This document shows positions 6,342 to 12,594 of a stretch of DNA of 12,904 nt, piece by piece. The DNA is from JALYNX01 sp035292685 (GTDB lineage: Bacteria > Actinomycetota > Acidimicrobiia > Spongiisociales > ZC4RG35). The stretch lies in contig DATDPP010000081.1 of assembly GCA_035292685.1 (NCBI GenBank), positions 1-12,904 of the forward strand, in the 5' to 3' direction. The notes beneath the pieces are model-generated. The model did not search any database and was not told where the DNA came from. It saw only the letters and a program-made list of their open reading frames with translations. Position 1 is the first letter of the stretch. Every line of letters begins with the position of its first letter. A program made the position numbers and the translations under genes.

Positions 6342-6736
6342 CGCGAGACCAGCCTCGCCTTCCCGGTGGTGGTGAGGGTCCCGTCGGACTTGCGAGCCCA
6401 GAGTTCTAATTCGAGACCGCCGACGTCGGACGCGGTCACGGTGCCCCCACACTGCAACTCGTCACCGAGATAGGCAGGGGCCAGGTGGCGATAGGAGATC
6501 GAGGCGAGCCGGGCCCGGTCACCAAGCCATGATTCGGCGGTCTGCACCAGATAAACCCCTTGCAGCGGACCGTGGATCAGAAGACCGGGGTGACCTTCGT
6601 GCTCGACCGTGTAGGGCGTGTCGTAGTGGATGCGATGCAGCAGCCAGGCGGAGGCACTGAACATGAACAGGTCGAGAGCAGTTGGGTTTCGCACCAGAAC
6701 CGGTGCCTCCGCCCCGACCTCGGGCAGGGCGCTCAT
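6338..6736 (-). CDS. MaoC-like (HTD2/mesaconyl-CoA hydratase C-type) hot-dog dehydratase subunit
   Basis: This is a 132-aa single hot-dog protein resembling the C-terminal half of mesaconyl-C4-CoA hydratase/HTD2-type dehydratases. The marker is HRIHYDTPYTVEHEGHPGLLIHGPLQ in outline: HRIHYD at 34-39 and the PGLLIHGPLQ stretch at 50-59. ATG 6736 overlaps the TGA of the N-type gene (ATGA), and its own TGA overlaps the ThDP start, so co-translation and a heterodimer with the N-type subunit are likely. The acidic or Asn residue five positions before the catalytic His (H37) is replaced by Leu (L32) by my alignment, so activity may depend on the partner. It would add water to, or remove it from, an unsaturated acyl-CoA. 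Family call is firm; substrate is unknown. Confidence 0.85.
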   Translation of the reverse strand: MSALPEVGAEAPVLVRNPTALDLFMFSASAWLLHRIHYDTPYTVEHEGHPGLLIHGPLQGVYLVQTAESWLGDRARLASISYRHLAPAYLGDELQCGGTVTASDVGGLELELWARKSDGTLTTTGKARLVSR

Positions 6737-7221
6737 CGATAGATCCTGGTGAAGCTCTCGGTCGCCACCAATTCCCCGCGCTGGTTGGTGAAGGTGAACT
6801 CCATCTCGACGAAGACCAGCGGTCCGCTGCGCCCCTCCTTCTCGTACATCTCGGCCAACCGCTTGCTGACAGTGACCGTGTCCCCGGCCAGCACCGGCAC
6901 ACCGAGAACGACGCTGGTCTCGCCAGCCATCGCCCGGCGGGTGGGGAGTGGCGGGACGTCGGCGCTCGGGGATCCGTCGGGCTCCAACTGGTCCACCGGC
7001 ACCAATGCCGAGGCGTGCATCCGGACCACGTAGGTGAACAGGGTCGGGGCCACGACGTCGGAAAAGCCGGCGGCGACTGCAGCGTCTTTATCGAAGTGGA
7101 TCGGGTTGGCCTCCCCCGTGGCGTGGGCGAACTTGGCGATATCGGTGGCCGTGACCTCGAAGTCGAAGCTCGGGTACTGCCGATCGGCCCACCGTCTGGC
7201 CTCATCGGTGATGACCCCCAT
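6733..7221 (-). CDS. MaoC N-type (FAS1-like dehydratase) hydratase subunit
   Basis: This 162-aa hot-dog protein matches the N-terminal half of two-domain MaoC hydratases and stand-alone HadA/HadB-like subunits. FAHATGEANPIHFDKDAA (31-48) is the hydratase-2 motif, with an acid at E37 and His at H42, followed by GFSDVVAPTLF (52-62). In canonical R-hydratases the acid is Asp, so E37 is a conservative variant. The start ATG 7221 overlaps the TAA of the acyl-CoA dehydrogenase gene (TAATG), and the stop overlaps the next gene (ATGA). Length and partner size suggest a heterodimer with the 132-aa subunit. The position directly after an acyl-CoA dehydrogenase fits hydration of its 2-enoyl-CoA product. 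Confidence 0.85.
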   Translation of the reverse strand: MGVITDEARRWADRQYPSFDFEVTATDIAKFAHATGEANPIHFDKDAAVAAGFSDVVAPTLFTYVVRMHASALVPVDQLEPDGSPSADVPPLPTRRAMAGETSVVLGVPVLAGDTVTVSKRLAEMYEKEGRSGPLVFVEMEFTFTNQRGELVATESFTRIYR

Positions 7222-8372
7222 TACAGCCCCATGGTCTTGGCGATGATGTTGCGCTGGATGTCGGAGGTCCCCGCCCCGATCACCCCCAGCCTTGACTCCC
7301 GAAAATGACGCTGCAGGTCGTACTCCATGGTGTAGCCGTAACCACCAAGGACCTGCAGCCCCATGTCCGCCACCTGTTTGTAGGCCTCACAGGCATAGAG
7401 CTTGAGGATGGCGGCGTCCCTGGTGCTGGCCACATCCCGGTCCAATCGCGAGGCGTAGCGATACACCAGCATCTGGGAGATCTCGACCATGGTCTGCATG
7501 TCGGCCAATCGGTGGGCCACCGCCTGGAACTGGGAGATGGGCTGGTCGAACTGGCGGCGCTCCTTGGCGTACGCCACGGAGTCGGCAAGGGCGGCAGCTG
7601 CGGCTCCGGTACGGGCGGCCGAGAGACAGAGACGCTCGTAACGAAGGTAGACCCCGAGGTCGGCCCACCCTTCGTGGAGAGTCCCGAGCAACCGGGTCCT
7701 GGGAACCCTGACATCGGTGAAGTAGAGCATTGCGGTTCCCAACGGCCAGTGGCCAAGGGTCTCGATCGGGCTCCATTCCAGCCCGGGACTGTTGGTGTCG
7801 ACGATGAAATTTGTGATCCCGTGATGCTTGTTGCCGTCCGATGCGGTGCGAGCCGCGACTACGTCGAGGTCGCTGACCTTGAAACCGGAGGTGAAGACCT
7901 TCTGCCCGTTGAGCACGTAGTCGTCACCATCCTCTACCGCAGAGAGAGCGATCGCAGCGGCATCCGAGCCGGCATCGGGCTCGGTCAACGAGAAGCACAC
8001 GGTGAGATCACCGGATGCGATCTTGGGGAGTAGCTTCCGTTTCTGCTCCTCGGTCCCGTCGCGACCGATGGCCAGACCCCCCCAGGTGACGGTGCGAAAC
8101 ACCCAAAACGAGAGATCGAGGAACGACCGACCCAGCTCCTCGAGGAGGATGGCAACCTCCACCGCCCCCCCGCCGCCCCCGCCTTGTTCCTCGGGGATGT
8201 TGATCCCCAACCAGCCCTGGGCGGCCAGTCTGTCGTAGAGCTCCTTGGGGGCCCGGTGCTCCCGGTCGCATTCCCGGACGTACTCCCGACTGATCTCCTT
8301 CTCGCAAAACTCACGGACCGTGGTTCGAAACAGTTCCTGCTCTGGGGTGAATTCGTGGTCCGGCGATGGCAT
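7221..8372 (-). CDS. Acyl-CoA dehydrogenase, isovaleryl/long-chain type active site
   Basis: This 383-aa flavoenzyme oxidises an acyl-CoA to a 2-enoyl-CoA and passes electrons to ETF. Conserved regions seen are CFSLTEPDAGSDAAA (126-140; FAD/substrate loop), ERRQFDQPISQFQAV (271-285) and GGYGYTMEYDLQRHFRES (343-360). The C-terminal IGAGTSDIQRNIIAK (365-379) has Ala367 where MCAD has its catalytic Glu. Instead, a Glu lies in helix G within RYERLCLSAAR (E246), the position of the base in isovaleryl-CoA and long-chain acyl-CoA dehydrogenases. A run of six Gly (64-69) is unusually long. ATG 8372 lacks a ribosome site but lies just downstream of TATGAT, suggesting a leaderless mRNA. It is first in the operon with the MaoC pair and the ThDP enzyme. 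A branched or bulky acyl-CoA substrate is inferred. Confidence 0.93.
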   Translation of the reverse strand: MPSPDHEFTPEQELFRTTVREFCEKEISREYVRECDREHRAPKELYDRLAAQGWLGINIPEEQGGGGGGAVEVAILLEELGRSFLDLSFWVFRTVTWGGLAIGRDGTEEQKRKLLPKIASGDLTVCFSLTEPDAGSDAAAIALSAVEDGDDYVLNGQKVFTSGFKVSDLDVVAARTASDGNKHHGITNFIVDTNSPGLEWSPIETLGHWPLGTAMLYFTDVRVPRTRLLGTLHEGWADLGVYLRYERLCLSAARTGAAAAALADSVAYAKERRQFDQPISQFQAVAHRLADMQTMVEISQMLVYRYASRLDRDVASTRDAAILKLYACEAYKQVADMGLQVLGGYGYTMEYDLQRHFRESRLGVIGAGTSDIQRNIIAKTMGL

Positions 8373-8426
8373 CGAGCCGGATCATATATCGTGCATCCTG
8401 CACAACCCGCCGGGCGAAAGAGCACA
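8373..8426. promoter_or_regulatory. 54-bp divergent promoter with GTGCA-TCC-TGCAC dyad
   Basis: This is the only gap between the two divergent catabolic operons. On the minus strand, TATGAT (8386-8381) ends 8 nt before the acyl-CoA dehydrogenase ATG, which would place transcription start at or within about 2 nt of that ATG (leaderless). On the plus strand, TATATC (8385-8390) would give a leader of about 30 nt for the cyclase gene. No convincing -35 boxes are seen. A perfect 5-bp dyad with 3-bp centre, GTGCATCCTGCAC (8391-8403), sits upstream of the minus -10 and downstream of the plus -10, well placed for a repressor acting on both. Binding and start sites are inferred. Confidence 0.5.
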
Positions 8427-9392
8427 GTGACACCTGACATCGAAACAGTCCGCGAGCTGGGCACCCGTCACAGCAACTGGGGGCGTTGGGGGCCGGACGA
8501 CGAGAAGGGGACGCTCAACCTGGTGACTCCTGAGATGGTGGTGGCCGCGGCGGCGCTGGTGCGATCGGGCAAGACGATCTCAATGGCCCTCCCCTACGAC
8601 GAGGACGGCCCGCAAACGGGGAGTCTGGGCCGCTTCAACCCGATCCATCTCATGATCAGGGATGGCGCCGACGCCATCGCCGGGACCTCGATCCGTGACT
8701 TCTACGGCGGTGTCGACAAGCACTTCCGGGGCACGGACGACATCATCATCATGCCACTCCAGTCCGGGACCCAGTGGGACGCGTTCGGCCATGTCGTGTT
8801 CGAGGGCAAGATCTACAACGGCTACGGGGCGGAGTGGGTCTCGAGCAAGGGGGCGCTCAAAGGTGACGTCGCCAATGCCTCCACCGGGATGGTCGGCCGC
8901 GGGGTGCTGCTCGACCTGCCCCGGGCCCTCGGTGTCGATTGGCTGGAACCGGGCCATGTGATCGACTCCAAGGAGTTGGCGCAGGCAGAGGGTCATGCGG
9001 GAGTGGTCGTCGGGCCCGGCGACTTCGTCTTCGTGCGCACCGGGGCCATGGCCGCCACCCGAGCCGCGGGTGGTTGGGGCGACTACGCCGGCGGGCCCGC
9101 CCCGGGGCTCGGTCTCGGCAGCGTGGACTGGGTGGCGTCACGTGACATTGCCGCCCTTGCCACCGACACCTGGGGTTTGGAGGTGCGGCCCAACGAGACC
9201 TCGGACGTTGCCCAGCCGCTTCATATCGTGTTCATCGTGCACATGGGCCTGTGGCTCGGGGAGATCTTCGACCTCGACCCCCTAGCCGACGATTGTGCCG
9301 CCGACGGCAAGTACGAATTCATGTTCTGCGGTCCGCCACTGCCCTTCACCAGGGCCGTGGGATCGCCGCTCAACCCGATGGCAATCAAGTGA
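8427..9392 (+). CDS. Cyclase-family (kynurenine formamidase-like) metal-dependent hydrolase
   Basis: This is a 321-aa cytoplasmic enzyme of the PF04199 cyclase family, whose members hydrolyse N-formyl, lactam or isatin-type bonds. It opens with the NWGRWGPDDEKGTLNLVTPE stretch (17-36). The metal motif, usually HxGTHxDxxxH, appears as QSGTQWDAFGH (112-122): D118 and H122 are kept but the first His is Gln. I recall this variant, LQxGTQWD, as common to a longer (about 310-330 aa) actinobacterial/proteobacterial subgroup. The start is GTG 8427 with weak GAAAGAG 6 nt before; an in-frame GTG at 8391 lies inside the promoter dyad and is less likely. It is the first gene of the plus-strand operon, 9 nt ahead of the lyase gene. 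It may open a ring or cleave an amide/ester before CoA activation. The substrate is unknown. Confidence 0.87.
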   Translation: MTPDIETVRELGTRHSNWGRWGPDDEKGTLNLVTPEMVVAAAALVRSGKTISMALPYDEDGPQTGSLGRFNPIHLMIRDGADAIAGTSIRDFYGGVDKHFRGTDDIIIMPLQSGTQWDAFGHVVFEGKIYNGYGAEWVSSKGALKGDVANASTGMVGRGVLLDLPRALGVDWLEPGHVIDSKELAQAEGHAGVVVGPGDFVFVRTGAMAATRAAGGWGDYAGGPAPGLGLGSVDWVASRDIAALATDTWGLEVRPNETSDVAQPLHIVFIVHMGLWLGEIFDLDPLADDCAADGKYEFMFCGPPLPFTRAVGSPLNPMAIK

Positions 9393-9401
9393 GGACCTGA
9401 G

Positions 9402-10286
9402 ATGCACCCTGTGCGCTCGATGCTCTTCACCCCCGGCAACCGCCTCGACATGCTGGAGAAAGCGGTGCACTCCGGCACCGATGCCGTCATCGTCGACCTC
9501 GAGGATTCGGTCGCGGTCGACAACAAGCCGGAGGCAAGGGGGAACCTCGCTCGCCTCCCCGAGTCGCCGGTGCCCTACTTCGTCCGCACCAACGCGGTGG
9601 AGACCGGCTTGCTCTGGGATGACGTGGTGGCGGCCGGTCAGGCGAACGTGGCTGGGGTGATCATCCCCAAAGCCGAGAGCCCGGTGACGATCAGCCGAAT
9701 CGACGGCGCACTCACCGCAATGGAGCTCACCTCGGACAAGCCGGTGGGGTCGCTCACCGTGATCCCACTGATCGAATCCGGGCTCGGGGTCAGGCTCACC
9801 TACGAGATGGCAAGAGCGAGCGCCCGTGTCGAATGCGTGATGTTCGGTGGTGGGGAGCAGGGCGATCTCGTGGCCGACCTCGGTGTGGAGTGGACCCCGG
9901 AGGGCACCGGGCTCATGCAGGCCCGGTCCCAGGTGCTGCTCAGCTCCCGGGCCGCTGGCGTTCCGTACCCGATGGAGGCGGTATTCATGGATTTCCGCAA
10001 CCCGGAAGGGCTGCGCATCGAATGCGAGCTAGCCCGCACCCTGGGCTACATCGGGAAGGTGGCGATTCACCCGGCACAAATCTCGGTCATCAACGATGTC
10101 TTCACCCCCTCGCCGGAGGTCGTGGACTACCAGAAGAAGGTGCTGGCGGCATTCGAAGAAGCCGAGGCCAACGGGCAGGCCTCGATCGCGGTCGACGGGA
10201 AGATGGTGGATTACGCAGTCGCCCGTGTGGCAAGGACGATCATCGCTCGCGCCGAGGCTGCCGCTCGGCCGGAGGAGGAGGCCTGA
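9402..10286 (+). CDS. HpcH/HpaI aldolase / CitE-like CoA-ester lyase
   Basis: This is a 294-aa TIM-barrel, Mg-dependent C-C lyase of the citrate lyase beta/malyl-CoA lyase group. Seen are the N-terminal RSMLFTPGN (5-13), VIVDLEDSV (29-37), substrate-binding R62, IPLIESGLGV (121-130; metal ligand E125), FGGGEQGDLVADLG (148-161; second metal region with E152/D155) and KVAIHPAQI near 226-234. The length equals CitE-like lyases that cleave malyl-, methylmalyl- or citramalyl-CoA. No citrate lyase alpha, gamma or ligase genes are nearby, so it probably acts on a free CoA ester. ATG 9402 follows the cyclase stop by 9 nt with GAGG in between, and its TGA overlaps the next ATG (TGATG). With a CoA-transferase and MaoC hydratase in the locus, citramalyl-CoA-type cleavage to an acyl-CoA and a 2-oxoacid is the best guess. 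Confidence 0.9.
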   Translation: MHPVRSMLFTPGNRLDMLEKAVHSGTDAVIVDLEDSVAVDNKPEARGNLARLPESPVPYFVRTNAVETGLLWDDVVAAGQANVAGVIIPKAESPVTISRIDGALTAMELTSDKPVGSLTVIPLIESGLGVRLTYEMARASARVECVMFGGGEQGDLVADLGVEWTPEGTGLMQARSQVLLSSRAAGVPYPMEAVFMDFRNPEGLRIECELARTLGYIGKVAIHPAQISVINDVFTPSPEVVDYQKKVLAAFEEAEANGQASIAVDGKMVDYAVARVARTIIARAEAAARPEEEA

Positions 10287-11386
10287 TGGCCAGGAGCCGT
10301 TACATCGCAGACGGGGTCGGAGTGGCCGTAGTCGGCGCCGGATCGATCGGAAGTCTCCGCGCCGAAATATCTCATCGTCATCCCTCCGTCGACTTTCTCG
10401 CGGTGTGCGACATTGTCGAGGACAAGGCAACCCGTCTCGCCGCCTCATGTGAGGCCGATGTGTGGTCGACGGACGCCACCGAGATAGTCACCAGGGACGA
10501 CGTCGACGCGGTGATCATTGCCTCCACCGAGAACGCCCATTTCGGGCCGGCGATGGCCGCGATCCAAGCCGGGAAGACAGTGATGGTGGAGAAACCGTTC
10601 ACCATCCTCGCTGACGAGGGGCACAAGCTGCTCGCGGCCGCCGAGGAGTACGGGGTTTCGATCTACACCGGGTTCACTCAGCGCTTCCGCCGCCGCTACC
10701 TGGCGATCAAGGAGCACGTCCTCAAGGGATACGTCGGCGATGTCACCTCGGCCAAGGCAACCATCTACCTGACCCAGGCAGTGGCCCGTGCGGTGATCTC
10801 CAGGGCGGGCACCACCACCCCGTCGGTCAACACGATGACCTATCTCTTCGATCTCCTCACCTGGTACCTCGCTGGCACCCTTCCCGCGACCGCCTATGCC
10901 GCCGGCTCGAACAAGGGGCGGATCCACGACGAGTTCGGAGCACTCGACTCCACCTGGTGTGTGCTCACCTATGAAGACGGGATGGTGGCCAATCTCGGGG
11001 TGAGTTGGGAGTTGCCCGAGTTCTGGCCGGCCTACGTGGCGAGCATGGACTTCGAGATCTTCGGGCGGGACGGGGTGATCTCGGTCAAGGACGACCACCG
11101 TGACGTGCTCATGGCCTCACACAAGCCGGTGCCCTCCCCCTACACCCCGAACACTTCGATGAACGTGGCGATGCTCGGCTCCTACATGCCGGGCGATTGG
11201 GCCCTCGGTGAGCACTTCGGTGCGATGCAGAAGGAAACCCACGCCTTCATCAACACTGTGGGGACCGGGCGACCCGACCCGATCCTCGCCACCGGGGACG
11301 AGGGCATGGACGTGCTCGTGATCTCCCGGGCCGTCGACGAGTCGGCGAGCAGCGGCCAGGTGGTGTCGATGACTTGGGCTACTTGA
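10286..11386 (+). CDS. Gfo/Idh/MocA-family NAD(P)-dependent oxidoreductase
   Basis: This is a 366-aa cytoplasmic dehydrogenase. The N-terminal Rossmann domain has VAVVGAGSIGSLRA (13-26), and the family signature EKP (102-104; catalytic-site Lys103) appears in VMVEKPFTILADEGHKL. The usual later motif with Asp and His (G-D-x-G-x-H-x-x-D) cannot be found: the corresponding stretch, PSVNTMTYLFDLLTWYL (179-195), keeps only the final Asp and the Leu-x-Trp that normally follow the His. The start ATG 10286 overlaps the lyase stop by one base and has GGAGGAGGAGG upstream; the open frame continuing upstream is a shadow of the lyase gene. It probably interconverts an alcohol and a ketone, although sugar-type substrates are usual for the family and no other sugar gene is present. 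The family is sure; the reaction is not. Confidence 0.9.
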   Translation: MARSRYIADGVGVAVVGAGSIGSLRAEISHRHPSVDFLAVCDIVEDKATRLAASCEADVWSTDATEIVTRDDVDAVIIASTENAHFGPAMAAIQAGKTVMVEKPFTILADEGHKLLAAAEEYGVSIYTGFTQRFRRRYLAIKEHVLKGYVGDVTSAKATIYLTQAVARAVISRAGTTTPSVNTMTYLFDLLTWYLAGTLPATAYAAGSNKGRIHDEFGALDSTWCVLTYEDGMVANLGVSWELPEFWPAYVASMDFEIFGRDGVISVKDDHRDVLMASHKPVPSPYTPNTSMNVAMLGSYMPGDWALGEHFGAMQKETHAFINTVGTGRPDPILATGDEGMDVLVISRAVDESASSGQVVSMTWAT

Positions 11387-12588
11387 TGGCCGGGCTGCTG
11401 AGCGGGGTAACTGTCCTCGAATTGGGCCAGGTGATCGCCGGCAACTTCGGAGGGGTGATCCTGGCCGATCTCGGGGCCGAGGTGATCAAGATCGAGCCAC
11501 ACTCGGGTGACACCGCCCGCAACGCGACCATCGCCCCCCTCCAGGGTGAGAGCGCCATTCATCTCTTCATGAACCGCGGGAAGAAGAGCGTCGTGCTCGA
11601 TCTCAAGGATGCTCGTGGTCACGAGATGTTCCTTTCCCTGGTCGAACAGGCCGACGTGGTAATCGACAACTTCCGACCCGGCGTTATGGCCCGTCTCGGC
11701 ATCGACCACGACGCCTTGAAGCAGCGAAACCCGGACATCATCACCTCCTCGGTGACCGGGTTCGGCGAGTACGGGCCGGCCAAGGACAAGTCGGCGTTCG
11801 ACCTCGTGGTCCAGGCCTACAGCGGCCATGTCGATATCACCGGCCCCGCCGACGGAGACCCGGCACGGGTGGGAATCCCGATCGCCGACATCGCCGGTGG
11901 CATCTACTCATGCATCTCGGTGCTCGCTGCTCTGGTGGGGCGGGGCTTGCACGGCAACGGCCAGCACGCCGATGTGGCCATGCTCGACACCCTGGTATCG
12001 CTGCTCTCCTACGACGCCCTCGACCACCTCAACTCGGGGAGAAAGCTGACCAGACTCGGCACCGCTCACGCCCATATGGTCCCCTGGCAGGCGTTTCGGA
12101 CCAATGACGGCTACGTGGTGGTCGCCGCCCGTGACGAGAAGTTCTGGCAGAACCTGTGCGACGCCATCGGCCGCCCCGACCTCAAGGATGATCCGAGGTC
12201 GGCCAACAACTCGCAACGGGTGGCCAACCGCGGGTATGTGGTTGGGATCCTCTCCGACGTCTTTCTCACCAGGAGCAACGCCGAGTGGCTGGCGACTCTC
12301 GACGAATACGACATCCCCAACGCCCCGGTCAACGACATGGAGCAGGTGTTCACCGACCCCCAGGTCCTGGCGCGAGGGATGGTCGGGATCTACAAGCACC
12401 CGACCCTGGGTGAGATCCGGTACCCGCCCTCTCCGATCAAGTGGAGCGACTGGGAGAGCCCCAACGAGCCGGCCCCGATGTTGGGCCAACATACCGTCGA
12501 AGTGCTCACCGGACGGCTGGGGCTCGAGGAGTCGGAGGTCAGGAAACTGGCCGATGAGGGTGTGGTCAGAGTCTGGCCGGAGAGCTGA
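11386..12588 (+). CDS. CaiB/BaiF family (family III) CoA-transferase
   Basis: This 400-aa enzyme moves CoA from a donor thioester to a free carboxylate through an aspartyl-CoA intermediate. It starts with the family pattern LLSGVTVLELGQVIAGNFGG (4-23), then ADLGAEVIKIEPHSGD (27-42), NRGKKSVVLDLK (63-74), DNFRPGVMARLG (94-105) and the SSVTGFGEYGP block (121-131). The catalytic Asp is D168 in RVGIPIADIAGG, in the same place as Asp169 of formyl-CoA transferase. Length is normal for the family. ATG 11386 overlaps the Gfo/Idh stop (TGATG); a TTG-led extension to 11374 is unlikely. It probably activates the pathway's acid for the dehydrogenase, hydratase and lyase. Succinyl-CoA, acetyl-CoA or formyl-CoA donors are possible, and the acceptor acid is not known. 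Confidence 0.93.
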   Translation: MAGLLSGVTVLELGQVIAGNFGGVILADLGAEVIKIEPHSGDTARNATIAPLQGESAIHLFMNRGKKSVVLDLKDARGHEMFLSLVEQADVVIDNFRPGVMARLGIDHDALKQRNPDIITSSVTGFGEYGPAKDKSAFDLVVQAYSGHVDITGPADGDPARVGIPIADIAGGIYSCISVLAALVGRGLHGNGQHADVAMLDTLVSLLSYDALDHLNSGRKLTRLGTAHAHMVPWQAFRTNDGYVVVAARDEKFWQNLCDAIGRPDLKDDPRSANNSQRVANRGYVVGILSDVFLTRSNAEWLATLDEYDIPNAPVNDMEQVFTDPQVLARGMVGIYKHPTLGEIRYPPSPIKWSDWESPNEPAPMLGQHTVEVLTGRLGLEESEVRKLADEGVVRVWPES

Positions 12589-12594
12589 GGAGAG

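Noticed and set aside
6342..6452. N-terminal extension of the ThDP enzyme
   Set aside because: It overlaps the MaoC gene in another frame and is Arg/His-rich; MMTTGARILAEML at 6341 is the natural family start.
5592..6473. Plus-strand open frame of 293 codons opposite the ThDP enzyme
   Set aside because: Composition (Gly/His/Pro/Arg-rich) and lack of motifs mark it as a shadow of the minus-strand ThDP gene.
9833..10285. Upstream extension of the Gfo/Idh gene into the lyase gene
   Set aside because: It is a frame-shifted shadow of the lyase; the ATG at 10286 has a near-perfect ribosome site and starts the Rossmann domain.
9402..10286. True citrate lyase beta subunit (CitE)
   Set aside because: No CitD, CitF, CitC, CitX or CitG genes are nearby, and the CoA-transferase/hydratase context favours a stand-alone CoA-ester lyase.
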